A DNA stretch of 20,102 nt from Collodictyon triciliatum (lineage: Eukaryota > CRuMs). The first letter of the stretch is position 1. Every line of letters starts with the position of its first letter. Position numbers and translations under genes: made by a program. The DNA is taken from NCBI GenBank assembly GCA_043381765.1, contig JBHJMP010001261.1:1-20102 (forward strand), written 5' to 3'. This document shows positions 1 through 11,300 of the stretch, in pieces. The notes under the pieces are model-generated. The model worked only from the letters and a program-made list of their open reading frames with translations. It ran no database searches and was not told where the DNA came from.

Positions 1-128
1 GAAAAAGAAAAAAGAAAAAGAAAAAAGAAAAAGAAAAAAGAAAAAGAAAAAAGAAAAAGAAAAAAGAAAAAAGAAAAAAGAAAAAAGAAAAAAGAAAAAG
101 AAAAAAGAAAAAAGAAAAAAGAAAAAAG
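1..128. repeat. A-rich microsatellite, GAAAAA/GAAAAAA units
   Basis: Tandem 6- and 7-base units of one G followed by five or six A run from the window edge to about 128. They sit upstream of the adaptor gene. The true length is unknown because the window starts inside the array. Bases 129-266 hold no recognisable coding signal and are presumably promoter and 5' leader of the adaptor gene. Confidence 0.9.
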
Positions 129-266
129 ATAAATAATATTCCTCTAAGGCAGCATGAAAGACAAACCCTCATGATGCTTAACAGATCCTCTGCTTGCTTA
201 AGGGTTCTTTTAACATAGGATTCCTCAAATCCCACACAAGGACTCGTTGGTTATTAGAGCAGCCGC

Positions 267-898
267 ATGGTAAGAGACAGTTTGACGAATTCACATACTG
301 CATCGAACTGCGTTTTCTCATGGATTTTAAGGGACTATGTTGCAAAAAAAAAAGTCTTTCTCTCACCAAAGTTTTCGGCTGCTTCTGTCTTCATAGATCC
401 ACTTTGTGCTCCTAATCAGCCGCCAAGGGAAAGTGCGTTTGTCCAAATGGTACAGCGCTTACAGCCCAAAGGAAAAGACAAAGTATGCGAAGGAGATCAC
501 TACCATGGTTCTTGGCCGATCTCCAAAGCTGTGTAACTTCCTCGCCTGGAAGGATCAAAAGATTGTCTACAAAAGGTATTACTTGTTTGTTTTATAGCTC
601 AGCTTTGATCCGATTAACTTGTTTTTGCGTAAAAGAAAAAAAAACCATTGTTAAGTTTTTTTTTCGAAATACGGTTTCTTTTCATCTGTATCTTTTGGAT
701 TTTAACCCTTTTTTTTTCTGTCTTCATACTTTTATTTATATATGATAGGTACGCAAGCTTGTTTTTCGTGATGTGCGTAGACAACGAAGATAATGAGTTG
801 ATAACTCTGGAAATGATTCATCACTATGTGGAGCTCCTGGACAGATACTTTGGCAATGTAAGGCAGCTTCTTTTTTATTATTTTTATTATTATTTTTA

Positions 899-995
<97 letters not shown>

Positions 996-1383
996 CATTT
1001 CCACAAACTTTCATTACATCGCGATATTCAAGTTGTCTCATCTTTCTATTTTACTTTATTTTTTTAAAAAAGAAATGTGAATATATTCAACTCTGTTTTG
1101 TCTGATAGGTTTGCGAGTTGGACCTCATTTTCAACTTCCATAAAGTTTGTTCTTTGTTTTATTTTCCACATATACAAACTGCCGCTTCCATTAAATGACA
1201 TGAGAAAAAATTCAATGACTGATTGGTCTATGTATCAAAATCAAGGCGTATTTTATTCTCGACGAAGTGATCATTGACGGTGAATTACAAGAATCCAGCA
1301 AGAAATCTATTCTCAGAATGACCGCAGCACAAGACCAGATGCAAGAAAACCCACAAGATGGCAGCAACAAATTCGAGCTTTAA
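267..1383 (+). CDS. AP1S: AP-1 clathrin adaptor complex, small (sigma-1) subunit
   Basis: Exons: 267-269, 397-575, 749-857, 1109-1144, 1246-1383; 465 nt, 154 aa plus TAA. All four introns are GT-AG. The first coding exon is only the ATG, followed directly by gtaagaga; the second begins [19 protein letters not shown], the classic adaptin sigma start. Later landmarks are [37 protein letters not shown] and [13 protein letters not shown]. The ELITLE, YFGNVCELD and AYFILDE wording is that of sigma-1 (AP-1, trans-Golgi/endosome coat) rather than sigma-2 (AP-2), which has different residues in the last segment. Family members are about 155-160 aa, so this looks complete. The protein forms part of the AP-1 core and helps bind dileucine sorting signals. 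An AATAAA lies 42 nt past the stop. Family is certain; AP-1 versus other AP complexes is very likely. Confidence 0.95.
871..995. repeat. (TTA)n microsatellite in AP1S intron 3
   Basis: Nearly pure TTA repeats from about 903 to 995, with a degenerate T-rich lead-in. They fill roughly half of the 251-nt intron 858-1108. The repeat creates long artificial open frames (poly-Tyr, poly-Ile, poly-Asn) on both strands, which are not genes. Confidence 0.95.
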
Positions 1384-1424
1384 GTGTTGCTTATTACTCC
1401 ATTTTTTTAAAAAAACAAACAACG

Positions 1425-1430
1425 AATAAA
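1425..1430 (+). terminator. Polyadenylation signal AATAAA of AP1S
   Basis: AATAAA occurs 42 nt downstream of the AP1S stop codon and upstream of A/T-rich sequence, a normal spacing for a eukaryotic poly(A) signal. Functional use is inferred. Confidence 0.5.
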
Positions 1431-1628
1431 GCAAAAGAAATAAATCAAAATAAAAAAGTATATATGAGATGTGCTTTACAACAAAATTTGACGAAAGAAA
1501 ATCTAGCAATGATTGGAGGTAGTTTGAATATTTTCCGGAAATAGTGGATGCCGTGATAATATACTATAGTCGTTTCTCCGAGAAAATATACGGGAACACA
1601 CATTAGCAAGGCGTAAGGCAAAGGCAAG

Positions 1629-1634
1629 TTTATT
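1629..1634 (-). terminator. Possible poly(A) signal overlapping the glyoxalase II stop
   Basis: On the minus strand the stop codon and following bases read TGAATAAA, so an AATAAA starts at the last base of the stop codon. It would give an extremely short 3' UTR; other A-rich sites further on could be used instead. Confidence 0.3.
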
Positions 1635-4437
1635 CAACTGCGGTATCCATTCTTCAATTCGCGAACAGCGGCCATGATTTCAACAGAATCACTACGTGGT
1701 TTGATAGAAAAGCAAAACAAAGTTGGTATCTGCGCGATTGTGGTAAGGTGGGCATTCTATCAATTTCATACGTGGTTCCACATTTTTGTTGAATCACAGT
1801 GCTCGATGGGCGCATGAACGGATTATACGAAAGCTTTTAAAGAAAATAAATTATTTTTGTCAGATTAGATTATATTTAGAGTGACATAACATAACATAAC
1901 ATAACATAACATAACATATATATTGTCATTTCACGCGGTCTGTTCTGTTATTGCTGTCTTTGGATATCACCTCTTCGCCGATGGTGGATGGAACAGTAGG
2001 GAGTCCCTTCTCTCGCTGGGCCACGCACCAATCATATTTTTTCTGTTTGTGTGTGGTAATAGTGCATGGAATTGTGAATAAAATAGTTACCTCGAATTCC
2101 CTCTGCACGGACACAACATTTGTATATGAAGGAATCAAGAAGAAATGAATATTACCTGAGCATCCAAGTTATCAGGCTCCATGCTAGAAAACAAAATAAA
2201 AAATAAAAATCTTGTAATCGTGTCAAATTTAAAATCGCATCGTGATATTTATTCTATGTTTTTAAGTTAGAAAATGCTGTGATAATATAGGCTTATATAT
2301 GATACTAAAGATATATTTTTTTTCAAAAAAACACATTAGAAATGCATTCAGTACAGGGATAAAAACAAACGAATTATGTAATCGTATTTGGTATAGAGCC
2401 AAAGAAGTGATATGAATGTTGCTTACAACACAGCAAACTTGAGGTTTCCAACGGAGTATTCATGTCCGCAGTAGATTTTTGTGTCGTGTGGCAACTAAGT
2501 AGTTACATAAAAAAAATGGCGTGGAAATGTGTTGTAAAGAAATTGAAGGGAGAAAAAAAAAAGGAGCAGAAAAAATATTTTAATTGATGTTTCCACAAAA
2601 GAGTCGCACAAACCTTTGGGACGATGACATTCAAGGCATTATGCATTTGACCGGCTGTCCCCTCAAAAAATCTTCCGCATCCACCTTCAGATTTCGTTTG
2701 CAATTAATATTGATGTATCTGCTGTAAATATTTAAGAGACAAATATATATATATGAAAGGATAGACTTGCCCAAGAATAAAGTATCTCCAGAAAACAGGG
2801 CTCTTTCGTTGGTCTTGGGCTCGCTGACGTAGTAGAGGACGTGGCCTGGAATACAAACCATTTGCTTATCAGATGCAAAACAAAGACAAAGACAAAGACA
2901 AAGACAAAGACAAAGACAAAGACAAAGACAAAGACAAAGACAAAGACAAAGACAAAGACAAAGACAAAGACAAAGACAAAGACAAAAACTTGAGAAATAA
3001 CCCCTAAAACTAGAAACCAAAGAAATATGTAGATATGCCCCCATGTGCTGCAGCATCTTTATACTTTAAAATCTCGCGCTTGTAAAAAGCTACCTGTTGT
3101 GTGGCAAGGAGATGCGAGCACATCGACGCTAAGATTGCCGATCTACACAGGATGTTAGCAAAATATATCAGTAAATCATTCAGCCTGTCGCTGTATGTGA
3201 TTCATCATGGGACGATGAAAACCAAAACGAAATAGAATAAAAGGAAACCCAACCGTAATTGCGAATATAAGAAAGAACCTGGACAGTTTCGCCATCACCC
3301 AACTTATGTGTCAATGCCAGAATCCTGTCGTCGCCTCCGTAGATGGGAATACCTGGTACCAGCCGCGCAAAGTCTGCATTCCCGCCAGCGTGGTCGCTAT
3401 GAGTCACATGCAGCATACACATCAAAACGAATCATTATGCAGATAAATCTTGCTATGAGCTAATTGTACATAAAAATTAACTTAACAAGTAGCAAGGGAA
3501 AACAATAATAACAATAACAATAACAATAACAATAACAATAACAATAACAATAACAATAACAACAATAACAATAACAATAACAATAACAACAATAACAACA
3601 ATAACAATAACAACAATAACAATAACAACAATAACAATAACAACAATAACAATAACAATAACACTAACAATAATAATAATAACAATACTAATAACACCAT
3701 AAATATAAAGAACACTAAAAGAACAGCGGAAAAAAGAGAAAGATCAAAGAAATAACGAATAAAGGGGAAAATAAATAAGCTAGAATGAAAAATAAAATAA
3801 AAAGTAAAAAAATCATTCACATGAAAAAAACCCCTTCAGATGTGATGCATTATATGCCATAGATAAGTGAAGGTTTACTCGTGATGATGTGTGGTCAGCA
3901 CTTTCGTGACTTTGACGCCGATCTCGCCAGCCTGGCGGAAAACTACGATTGGAAGACAAAGAAGACAAAAGATGGAGAGGAAAGTAGAAGAAAAGCGGAA
4001 CAGCCGAATTACTAACCAAGAGAACCTCACCGAGGCAACCAGAAAAAGCTATGAGAAAAATGGAGAAAGAGAAAACAAAAACAAACAAAAAAGAAAAGAA
4101 AAGAAAAGAAAAGAAAAAGAAAAAGAAAACAAACCCACAAACAAATACACAAACAAAAACAAACACACAAACACACAAACAAACAGACACAAAAACTAAA
4201 ACTAAAACAAAAACAAAAACAAAAACAAAAACAAAAACAAAAACAAAAACAAAAACAAAAACAAAAACAAAAACAAAAACAAAAACAAGAACAAAAACAA
4301 AAACAAAAACAAAAACAAAAACAAAAACAAAAACAAAAACAAAAACAAAAACAAAAACAAAAACAAAAACAAAAACAAAAACAAAANAAAAGAAAAAGAA
4401 AAAGAAAAAGAAAAAGAAAAAGAAAAAGAAAAAGAAA

Positions 4438-4475
<38 letters not shown>

Positions 4476-4952
4476 AGAAAAAGAAAAAAGAAAACAAAAA
4501 AAAAACAAAAACAAAAACAAAAACAAAAACAAAAACAAACAATAAAAACAAACAATAAAAACAAACAATAAAAACAAACAATAAAACAATAAAACAATAA
4601 AACAATAAAACAATAAAACAATAAAACAAATAAATAAATAAACAAACAACAAAAACAAACAACAAAAACAAACAACAAAAACAAAAACAAAAACAAAAAC
4701 AAAAACAAAAACAAAAACAAAAACAAAAACAAAAACAAAAACAAAAACAAAAACAAAAACAAACAATAAAAACAAACAATAAAAGCAAGCACAGTTGGCC
4801 AAACCTTTCTCTGCGTCGACCGGGTCGACCACTGCAGCCTCGCGTGTTTCCTCGTCGGCCACGATGTACGCATAGTTGTCAGCCCAGCATGGCACAGGCA
4901 CAACAATCATTCCTGCCCGAAGCGCACGGCCCGCAAAGAAGCGTGTGAGCAT
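1634..4952 (-). CDS. HAGH: Glyoxalase II (hydroxyacylglutathione hydrolase)
   Basis: Exons in transcript order: 4952-4805, 3942-3879, 3396-3279, 3142-3094, 2845-2771, 2684-2614, 2494-2427, 2183-2156, 2042-1971, 1833-1772, 1691-1634; 813 nt, about 270 aa. The enzyme hydrolyses S-D-lactoylglutathione to D-lactate and glutathione, the second step of methylglyoxal detoxification. The binuclear-metal motif THxHxDH is assembled across the exon 2/3 junction (TTHHHDDHAGGN, residues 66-77), followed by PCHTTGH, SGDTLF, YCGHEY and the C-terminal LPTVPST and NPFMR blocks that bind glutathione in this family. Two in-frame ATGs lie 42 nt apart (4952 and 4910). The longer form starts MLTRFFAGRALRAG, arginine-rich and acid-free like a mitochondrial presequence; the shorter starts MIVVPVPCWADNYAY. 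Intron 1 is 862 nt of simple repeats; intron 5 uses a GC donor. The residue after the third His of the motif is Asp, where Trp is common; the metal ligands themselves are intact. Confidence 0.95.
1884..1917. repeat. Pentanucleotide repeat (ATAAC)n
   Basis: About seven tandem ATAAC units in glyoxalase II intron 9 (1834-1970). Confidence 0.9.
2685..2770 (-). other. GC-AG intron 5 of glyoxalase II
   Basis: The exon must end in TTC TTG G and resume GT GGA TGC to read GDTLFLGGCGRFFEGTA, which matches the family without gap. The intron then starts GCAAGT, the standard GC-donor consensus, and ends in AG. The only nearby GT (GTCTAT, three bases downstream) gives the wrong phase. Confidence 0.85.
2881..2987. 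repeat. Hexanucleotide repeat (GACAAA)n in HAGH intron 4
   Basis: About 17 to 18 nearly perfect GACAAA units inside the intron 2846-3093. On the transcribed-RNA strand the unit is TTTGTC. Confidence 0.95.
3503..3692. repeat. (AACAAT)n/(AAC)n compound repeat in HAGH intron 2
   Basis: AACAAT hexamers interspersed with AACAAC trimers, degrading into AAT at the right end, within the 482-nt intron 3397-3878. The minus strand reads as a spurious poly-Leu frame. Confidence 0.95.
4080..4790. repeat. Large compound A-rich repeat in HAGH intron 1
   Basis: About 700 nt of nested simple repeats: AAGA-type, AAAC-type, a long AAAAAC array, an AAAAAG array, AAACAAT and AAAACAAT blocks, and AAAAAC again. 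It fills nearly all of the 862-nt intron 3943-4804. The single N at 4387 marks the join of the AAAAAC and AAAAAG arrays, where the assembly or consensus was uncertain. Repeat length here should not be trusted. Confidence 0.95.
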
Positions 4953-5227
4953 CCGGTTCGCTCCCGGCTTTTCCTCTTTTCCTCTTTCTTCTTTTATTTG
5001 AATGATCACTCACACATGCATTTTGTCAGTCTGTTTGCATTTCAGTCTGTGTTTGCGTATTTGTTTTTTATACACTTGTCTATTTGTCATTTCCTATTAT
5101 GCTCTTTTTTTGACAGGTTGGTTTATTTCGGGTTTGCCTGTGGTCTGGAGCGAACATCTCAAAAGCAGAGAAGAAAAAAGAAAAAAAAAACGGGCGATGA
5201 AAGAGCCACTGACTTTGATGGCGTCGC

Positions 5228-5338
5228 CTAGGCCTTCAGGTCTTGGAACTTTGTGACGGCGTCCTTCACGCTCTTGATCTCTTGCTCCAGCGAGACGAGC
5301 TAGGACAATTGCAATAGTTGATTAAAGTGGTGACGTTT

Positions 5339-5393
<55 letters not shown>

Positions 5394-8300
5394 CCAACCT
5401 TATCACTGTTTTGCTGGCGGACATTTTCGGGGACTTTCTCGTAGCCGGCTGCCTTCGTCTTTGCCAGGACGCTGCTGTGGTTTGTCTCCAGGGCCGCAAG
5501 TTTCTTTTGCAGTTTGACAATTTCCGCGTCGATGTCGATGAGCCCCTGGATATGGTCGTTTATAAGCTTACGGAGAAAAATACACCAAGAGACCCTCTCA
5601 ATATGCACTTACATTATCATCATTATGTGTTACGTGATGATATTTTATACAGAAGTATATAAAAAGGATGAAAAAAATCACCCAATTATATTTATTCCAT
5701 ATTATAAGTCGCAGATAGTATTTTTCCGTGTATATTTAGGATGGAATCCCATTGGTTGACAGACTTACCTTGAGCATGATGTGAACGTTGCAGCTGTCGT
5801 TGATGACATTGATGGCGCATCCGGCCGGGGGGTCAACTCTGTGCAGAACTTCAACAGAGTTCGACAGGGTCAGAGTCTTGATGTCGACGGCATATCTGAA
5901 GAGAAAAGAGTGAGCCTATTTCCTAACAATTGCGCGTTTGCAAGAGTGCGGGTGTACGGAAAGAGACGTATGTATGTATGTATGTATGTATGTATGTATG
6001 TATGTATGTATGTATGTATGTATGTATGTATGTATGTATGTATGTATGTATGTATGTATGTATGTATATGCGAATGAAAGAAGGCGCAGACTTGTTTGCA
6101 AGGTCGCTGTATTCCTGGGTGAGCGCCTGCACATAGAGGCTGATGCGGGTGGATGAGGTCAGGCCGACAGACGAGCGCAGTGAGCGGACGCCATGCACAA
6201 TGTCTTGCACTTTCACCATGTCGGCCTCGATGTCTGGGCGGTTCCATGCTTCCACCTTTTGGTTTTGATTTTGTTTGTTTTGGACTCTTAAGGTGGTTTT
6301 CGGTGTATCGGGGGATTGGTAAAATAGATGAAACAAAATAGAAAAAGACAAGAAAAAAAAAGAGAAAAAATAGAAAAAAAATAAACAAAATCAAGTGGTT
6401 TGACTTCGAATGATTTCCCCTCTAATTTGGTGTATTGTTTCGAACAAAGAAAACAAAAACATACAGGCTCAGGATATGATGTCAGCATGATGGTTTGGAT
6501 GCCGGTCTCGGTTGGGCGACGCGGGAGTCTTTGGTAAAGTTCCTCCGAGACAAACGGCATGTAAGGGTGAATCAAGCGCAGGGCCTGGTCAAGACAAGTA
6601 TATCTGCGAAAGAGCACATTAAAATTCGAAATGAATCAGCATAGGTTTCAGGTTTATTTTCATTTTTCGTAGACTAATAATTTTATTTTGGAAAAAAATA
6701 GGTTTGCTTCGGTGTAAATATGGAGGTATTGTTTACAAGACGTTGCGGGCTGCTGTCTTGCGTTCCTCGGCGCCAGGGGTTGCTGGGTCCGCATTCATGG
6801 TAGGCTTAAGCAGTTCCTGTACAGATAGGAGCAGGTAAAGAGAGGGTACTTCCGAATCAAAGAAGAAAAAGAAAAATAAGAGAAAAGAGATATGTAGAAC
6901 AAAGAGTGAATGGGAAAAAAAGCTGTATGAAAAGGAGGTGGAATAACTTTAAGTACTTACAAGATAAACGTCACACAGTTCGTAATACCAAAAGTTGTAA
7001 ATAGCCGTAGTTGATGCCGCCAGGTCGAATTCATCAAAGCCTTTGTTAGCGAGGCGAGCAGCGTCGCTGAGGCGGCTGAGAATCCAAAGGTCGGCGTTGG
7101 TCTCATGTCCAGTCAACTACGAGAAAGTGACGAATAAGACGATTGTTGAGATAATATTAAAATATGGTAAATTTATATAAACGATGTCAAGAGAAAACAA
7201 AGAAAAAAAAAGAGGCGAAATTGATATTCTTTATACATCAGTGGTTCCAGCCGGACTGAAGTTTGCACCGAGATTCATCAAAGCAAACTTCGTTGCGTTC
7301 CACAACTTGTTGCAGAAGTTACGGTATCCAACAACACGATTGATATCGAGATTAATATCGCGCCCTATTATTGGATGGATATTTTGGCTGAGCTAAAAAC
7401 TCGTGTTTCGCAACTCAAGGAAGGTGAAAAGGAGTTGCTTGATATAAAAGTATCAATTGTGACGAATAAGTATCCCTGCAGAAAAGATACACAAACCTTG
7501 GGATGTATAAGCGCAAAGAGCGAATCGCAGAGCATCGGTTCCGCATTCTGGAATTCCACTAGGATAATCTGCTTTCTATCAACGATTATGTGAAAAGTGA
7601 GTGTAAATCAAAAAAAGACTGCAGATCGAATAAACCAAAATAAGAATGCAGATAACAACTAACCATGAAAATGTGTACAAGCAAGCAGTACTACGGATAA
7701 ATATTTGAATAAACATACCTGTCCCTGTTTCGCCTTTTCGATCTCACGGGGGTCGAGATTTCCTTCTTGAAGACGTTGGTGTAGGCCCTACGATTCAAGA
7801 TACCAAAAGTACGTAAATGCAAGAGTATCCGTGCATAAATCTAGCTCAAAAAAACGCTCTTCCTTAGAGTCTTTTACTAAATTACGAGGAAAGCGGGATG
7901 TGTGTTTTGTATAGATGAAGCATGCCGTGGTAGAATATTCATGTAGAACCGGTTTAAACAGAAAAAAAAGATAAGATACAGCTAAGTTGTATGAACCTCC
8001 AGGCTGATGCCTTCAATCACGTCGAGTGGGTCAATGACGTTGCCAAGACTTTTGCTCATTTTTCTTCCGTGTGCATCCCTCACCATGGCGTGTAGCAGCA
8101 CCTGTGTTAATATTGCCAATATGAATATTATAACAACAAATCGGATGTTTAGAAGCTCCGATAACAAGGTTTCGCCTATTATCACATGCTTGGAAGGTTG
8201 GGCATGAAAGCACGTGCCTTCTTGAATGGAAGAGTGCCAGTGAGCTGCAGCCCCATCATGACCATACGGGCAACCCAGAAGAAGAGGATGTCGTGCCCTG

Positions 8301-11300
8301 TTTCAAGGACAGATGTAGGGTAGAAAGCCTTCAAGTCTTGTGTCTGATTTGGCCAGCCAAAGACAGAGAAGGGGAACAGGCCTGATGAGAACCAAGTGTC
8401 CAGCACGTCGGGGTCCTGGTCAAGCGTGACTTGGGATTGATCAACTCCGTACTTTTCAGCAGTTGTATTGAGTGCTTCATCGCGGGTTCGTGCAACAATC
8501 CATTTGTCGGCATCAGGAATCTATTCAGTACAATTGTTTATATTTCGTGATGTTTGGAAGACTGACCAATAACAAAATGTGTATCAACAATATAATAATG
8601 CTTTATCGGAATTCATACGACTTTCCCGGCAATAGAGACTTGGTAAGCTATGCATCCAAAAATAAGATTAACAAATAAATAAAGCCATAATTAGGCCTTC
8701 TGAATATTTACTGTATTAGAAAGACAACAATATTGAAACTGGTGAAATTCCTATCTTTCTCTCTCTCTCTCTCACCCGGAATTCTGTGTCCCCACCACAA
8801 CTGACGAGAGATACACCAATCACGAATGTTGTCCAACCAGCGGTACCATGTGTCCTCGTGCCACTCAGGGATGATTTGAAGTTCTTTGCTCCTTGCTGCC
8901 TACCCATCATCATAGGAATGTGAGATACAGTCATAATATTACATAAACAAAAAAAAAGTGAGAAAAGGAAACGATGTATGCTGAAGTTGTGGTGTTGCAC
9001 TGACTTGGGCAGATGCTTCTGCCATTCCCTTGCAAGAGACATACCACTGCGGTAGAAGGAGGGGCTCGATGATGTCATCTACATGGTTTACCGTCAGAAT
9101 TAATTGATCACGTTAAAATGTCTAAATAGACAAGGTATGATATGATATTTCGTTACTTGAGCGCGAGCACAATCCTAATCTCATTGCGTTGTCTTTTTCT
9201 TCTTTATAGGAGCCGATTTCTTTTAGAGCCTCGATGACAGCAACACGAGCATCAAAACGCTTCATTCCCTATTCAATTGAACAGACTGATAAATGTGATG
9301 CAGCTATCTTGTTAAAATTCTGAGCGTGATGAATAAAAGAAATAAAATAACAGATTAAAAACATCTCAGCATTTTATTATTCTTACTGCAAATTTGCCAC
9401 ACTTGTCATTCATAGTTCCGTCTATGTTGAGAATATTGATGAACTCGAGGTTATGCCTCTTTCCACACAGGTAATCGTTGGGGTCGTGAGCAGGTGTAAC
9501 TTTGACAGCACCTGTACAATAAGATGGAGAATAAATATATTGGCATGGGTTAGTGACATAAAGCTATACATAAATTTTGTAAAATGCGTTTTGCTTGAGC
9601 AGTAAATCCGCGACACCAACTAGAATAATTGTATATTCACTCTAAAGCATCTCATGAATTACCAGTTCCGAATGTCATATCAACCAGCTCAGAGTCGATA
9701 ATGATGGGGAATTTGCGGTCAACGAAGGGATGTTGGACAAACTTTCCATGTAGGTGCTGTGCGATAATCGGTTAAAAAAACAACAACAGAGGAACTGGGC
9801 AAGAAAGAATAAAGATATACTTATAAAATATTCACTTTCTGACCTATCGAATTCGGAACATTTACTATATGGGCTATCGGAAGAATTACCTTATAACGAG
9901 GATCTTCAGGGTGGACAGCGATGGCCGAATCACCCAACATGGTTTCAGGGCGAGTGGTAGCGATGATGATTTCTTCATCTTTATTTTTGAGTGTGAGAAA
10001 ATCATTCAAATACGAATGTAAAAAATCAAGGAGGGAGTATTCGTGTGTCTCGAAACGAGAGAAATCAGCCTGTCAATAATTTGAGATCAATTCATCAGAT
10101 GGGAAGACACACCAGAGTCTACAACTTTGTAAGCAAAGGACGTTAAGACACCGAATTCATAAGTCTTCTCCCCATATCCAGGCACTTTCATACGAGTCTT
10201 CTTTTCGATATTGACGTATTCGACCTCCATATCGGATATGGCAGTCTTGAGCGTGCAACACCAATGAACAAGGCGTGTGTCGCGATAGATAAGGCCAGCT
10301 TCGTACAGTCTGACGAAGGCTTCGTTCACAGCATTAGATAGCATCTGTTTGAAATTGTTATGGTTCAGGGAGTGAATAATTCTTTGCGTATGATATATAT
10401 GTGAAAGCCCATGAGGAAAGAGCCGCATGTTTATGAAAATAATCTTCGAAACCTCATCCATCGTAAAGCGTTCGCGGCTCCAATCCAAGGATGAACCCAA
10501 CCGGCGGAGTTGGGTAAAGATACGGGTTCCATATGTTTTTGGTGTTAATGGATAATTACAGTATTCTTACACCGAGGTGGGGAGGAAGAAGCAGATGGAA
10601 ATGTAGAAGTAATTATCGTATAAAGTACGACTGGTTTGAAGGATATTGGTGTTTCCATTCCCACACTTTCTTGACAAATTCTTCTCGGCCAAGGTCGTGG
10701 CGAGTGAGCTTGCTCTCTTTCCAGATTTTTTTTTCCACAACAGCCTGGTAGACATTTTGTTAGAAAAAAAGGGAAAAAAAAAAAGGAAAAAAAAAAGGAA
10801 CGTGTGGATAGAGGGATAGCAGGGACTGTTTGATTACTTAGGATTATAGCAATTGATGGTGAATTCGGGTTACATGAATATTAGTTTAGATGTGTTGCTT
10901 TTGAAAATACCGCATCCATATACCTGCGTAGCAATTCCGGCGTGGTCGACTCCAGGAACCCAGAGAGCTTCATAACCGCGCATGCGGTGCCTTGTTTGAG
11001 AAGGAAGGGGAAAAAAACATACGTGAACAATACAAACCAGAGTTTTTATTAGAACACAGGAAGATACAAAGGCGACGCATACCATCTCACCAATGAGTCT
11101 TGAACGGAGTTTGTCAATGCGTGACCCAAGTGAAGTGAGCCAGTGACATTCGGGGGAGGAATCACAATTACGTATTTTGGTTTGCTCGAGGTGTTGTCCG
11201 CCTGTGTTATGTCGCAAATTTAGGATATGAAGCTTAGCGTGCTAAATGAATATTTCTTGAAAACAAAAAACAAAAAAAAAAAGGATAACACTTCTTGATT

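Noticed and set aside
648-1067. Poly-Tyr frame, and poly-Asn/poly-Ile frames on the other strand
   Set aside because: Translation of the TTA microsatellite in AP1S intron 3.
2881-2987. Could a regular hexamer array be a CRISPR or centromere-like array?
   Set aside because: No spacers, and a simple 6-base unit inside a spliced intron of a eukaryotic gene; ordinary microsatellite.
3813-5009. 398-codon minus frame joining glyoxalase exon 1 with Phe/Val repeats
   Set aside because: Reads through the repeat-filled intron 1. Only 4805-4952 and 3879-3942 within it are exons, and they are in different phases.
5870-6394. HTYI/CMYV repeat proteins on both strands
   Set aside because: Translation of the GTAT array in a ValRS intron plus shadow of the neighbouring exons.
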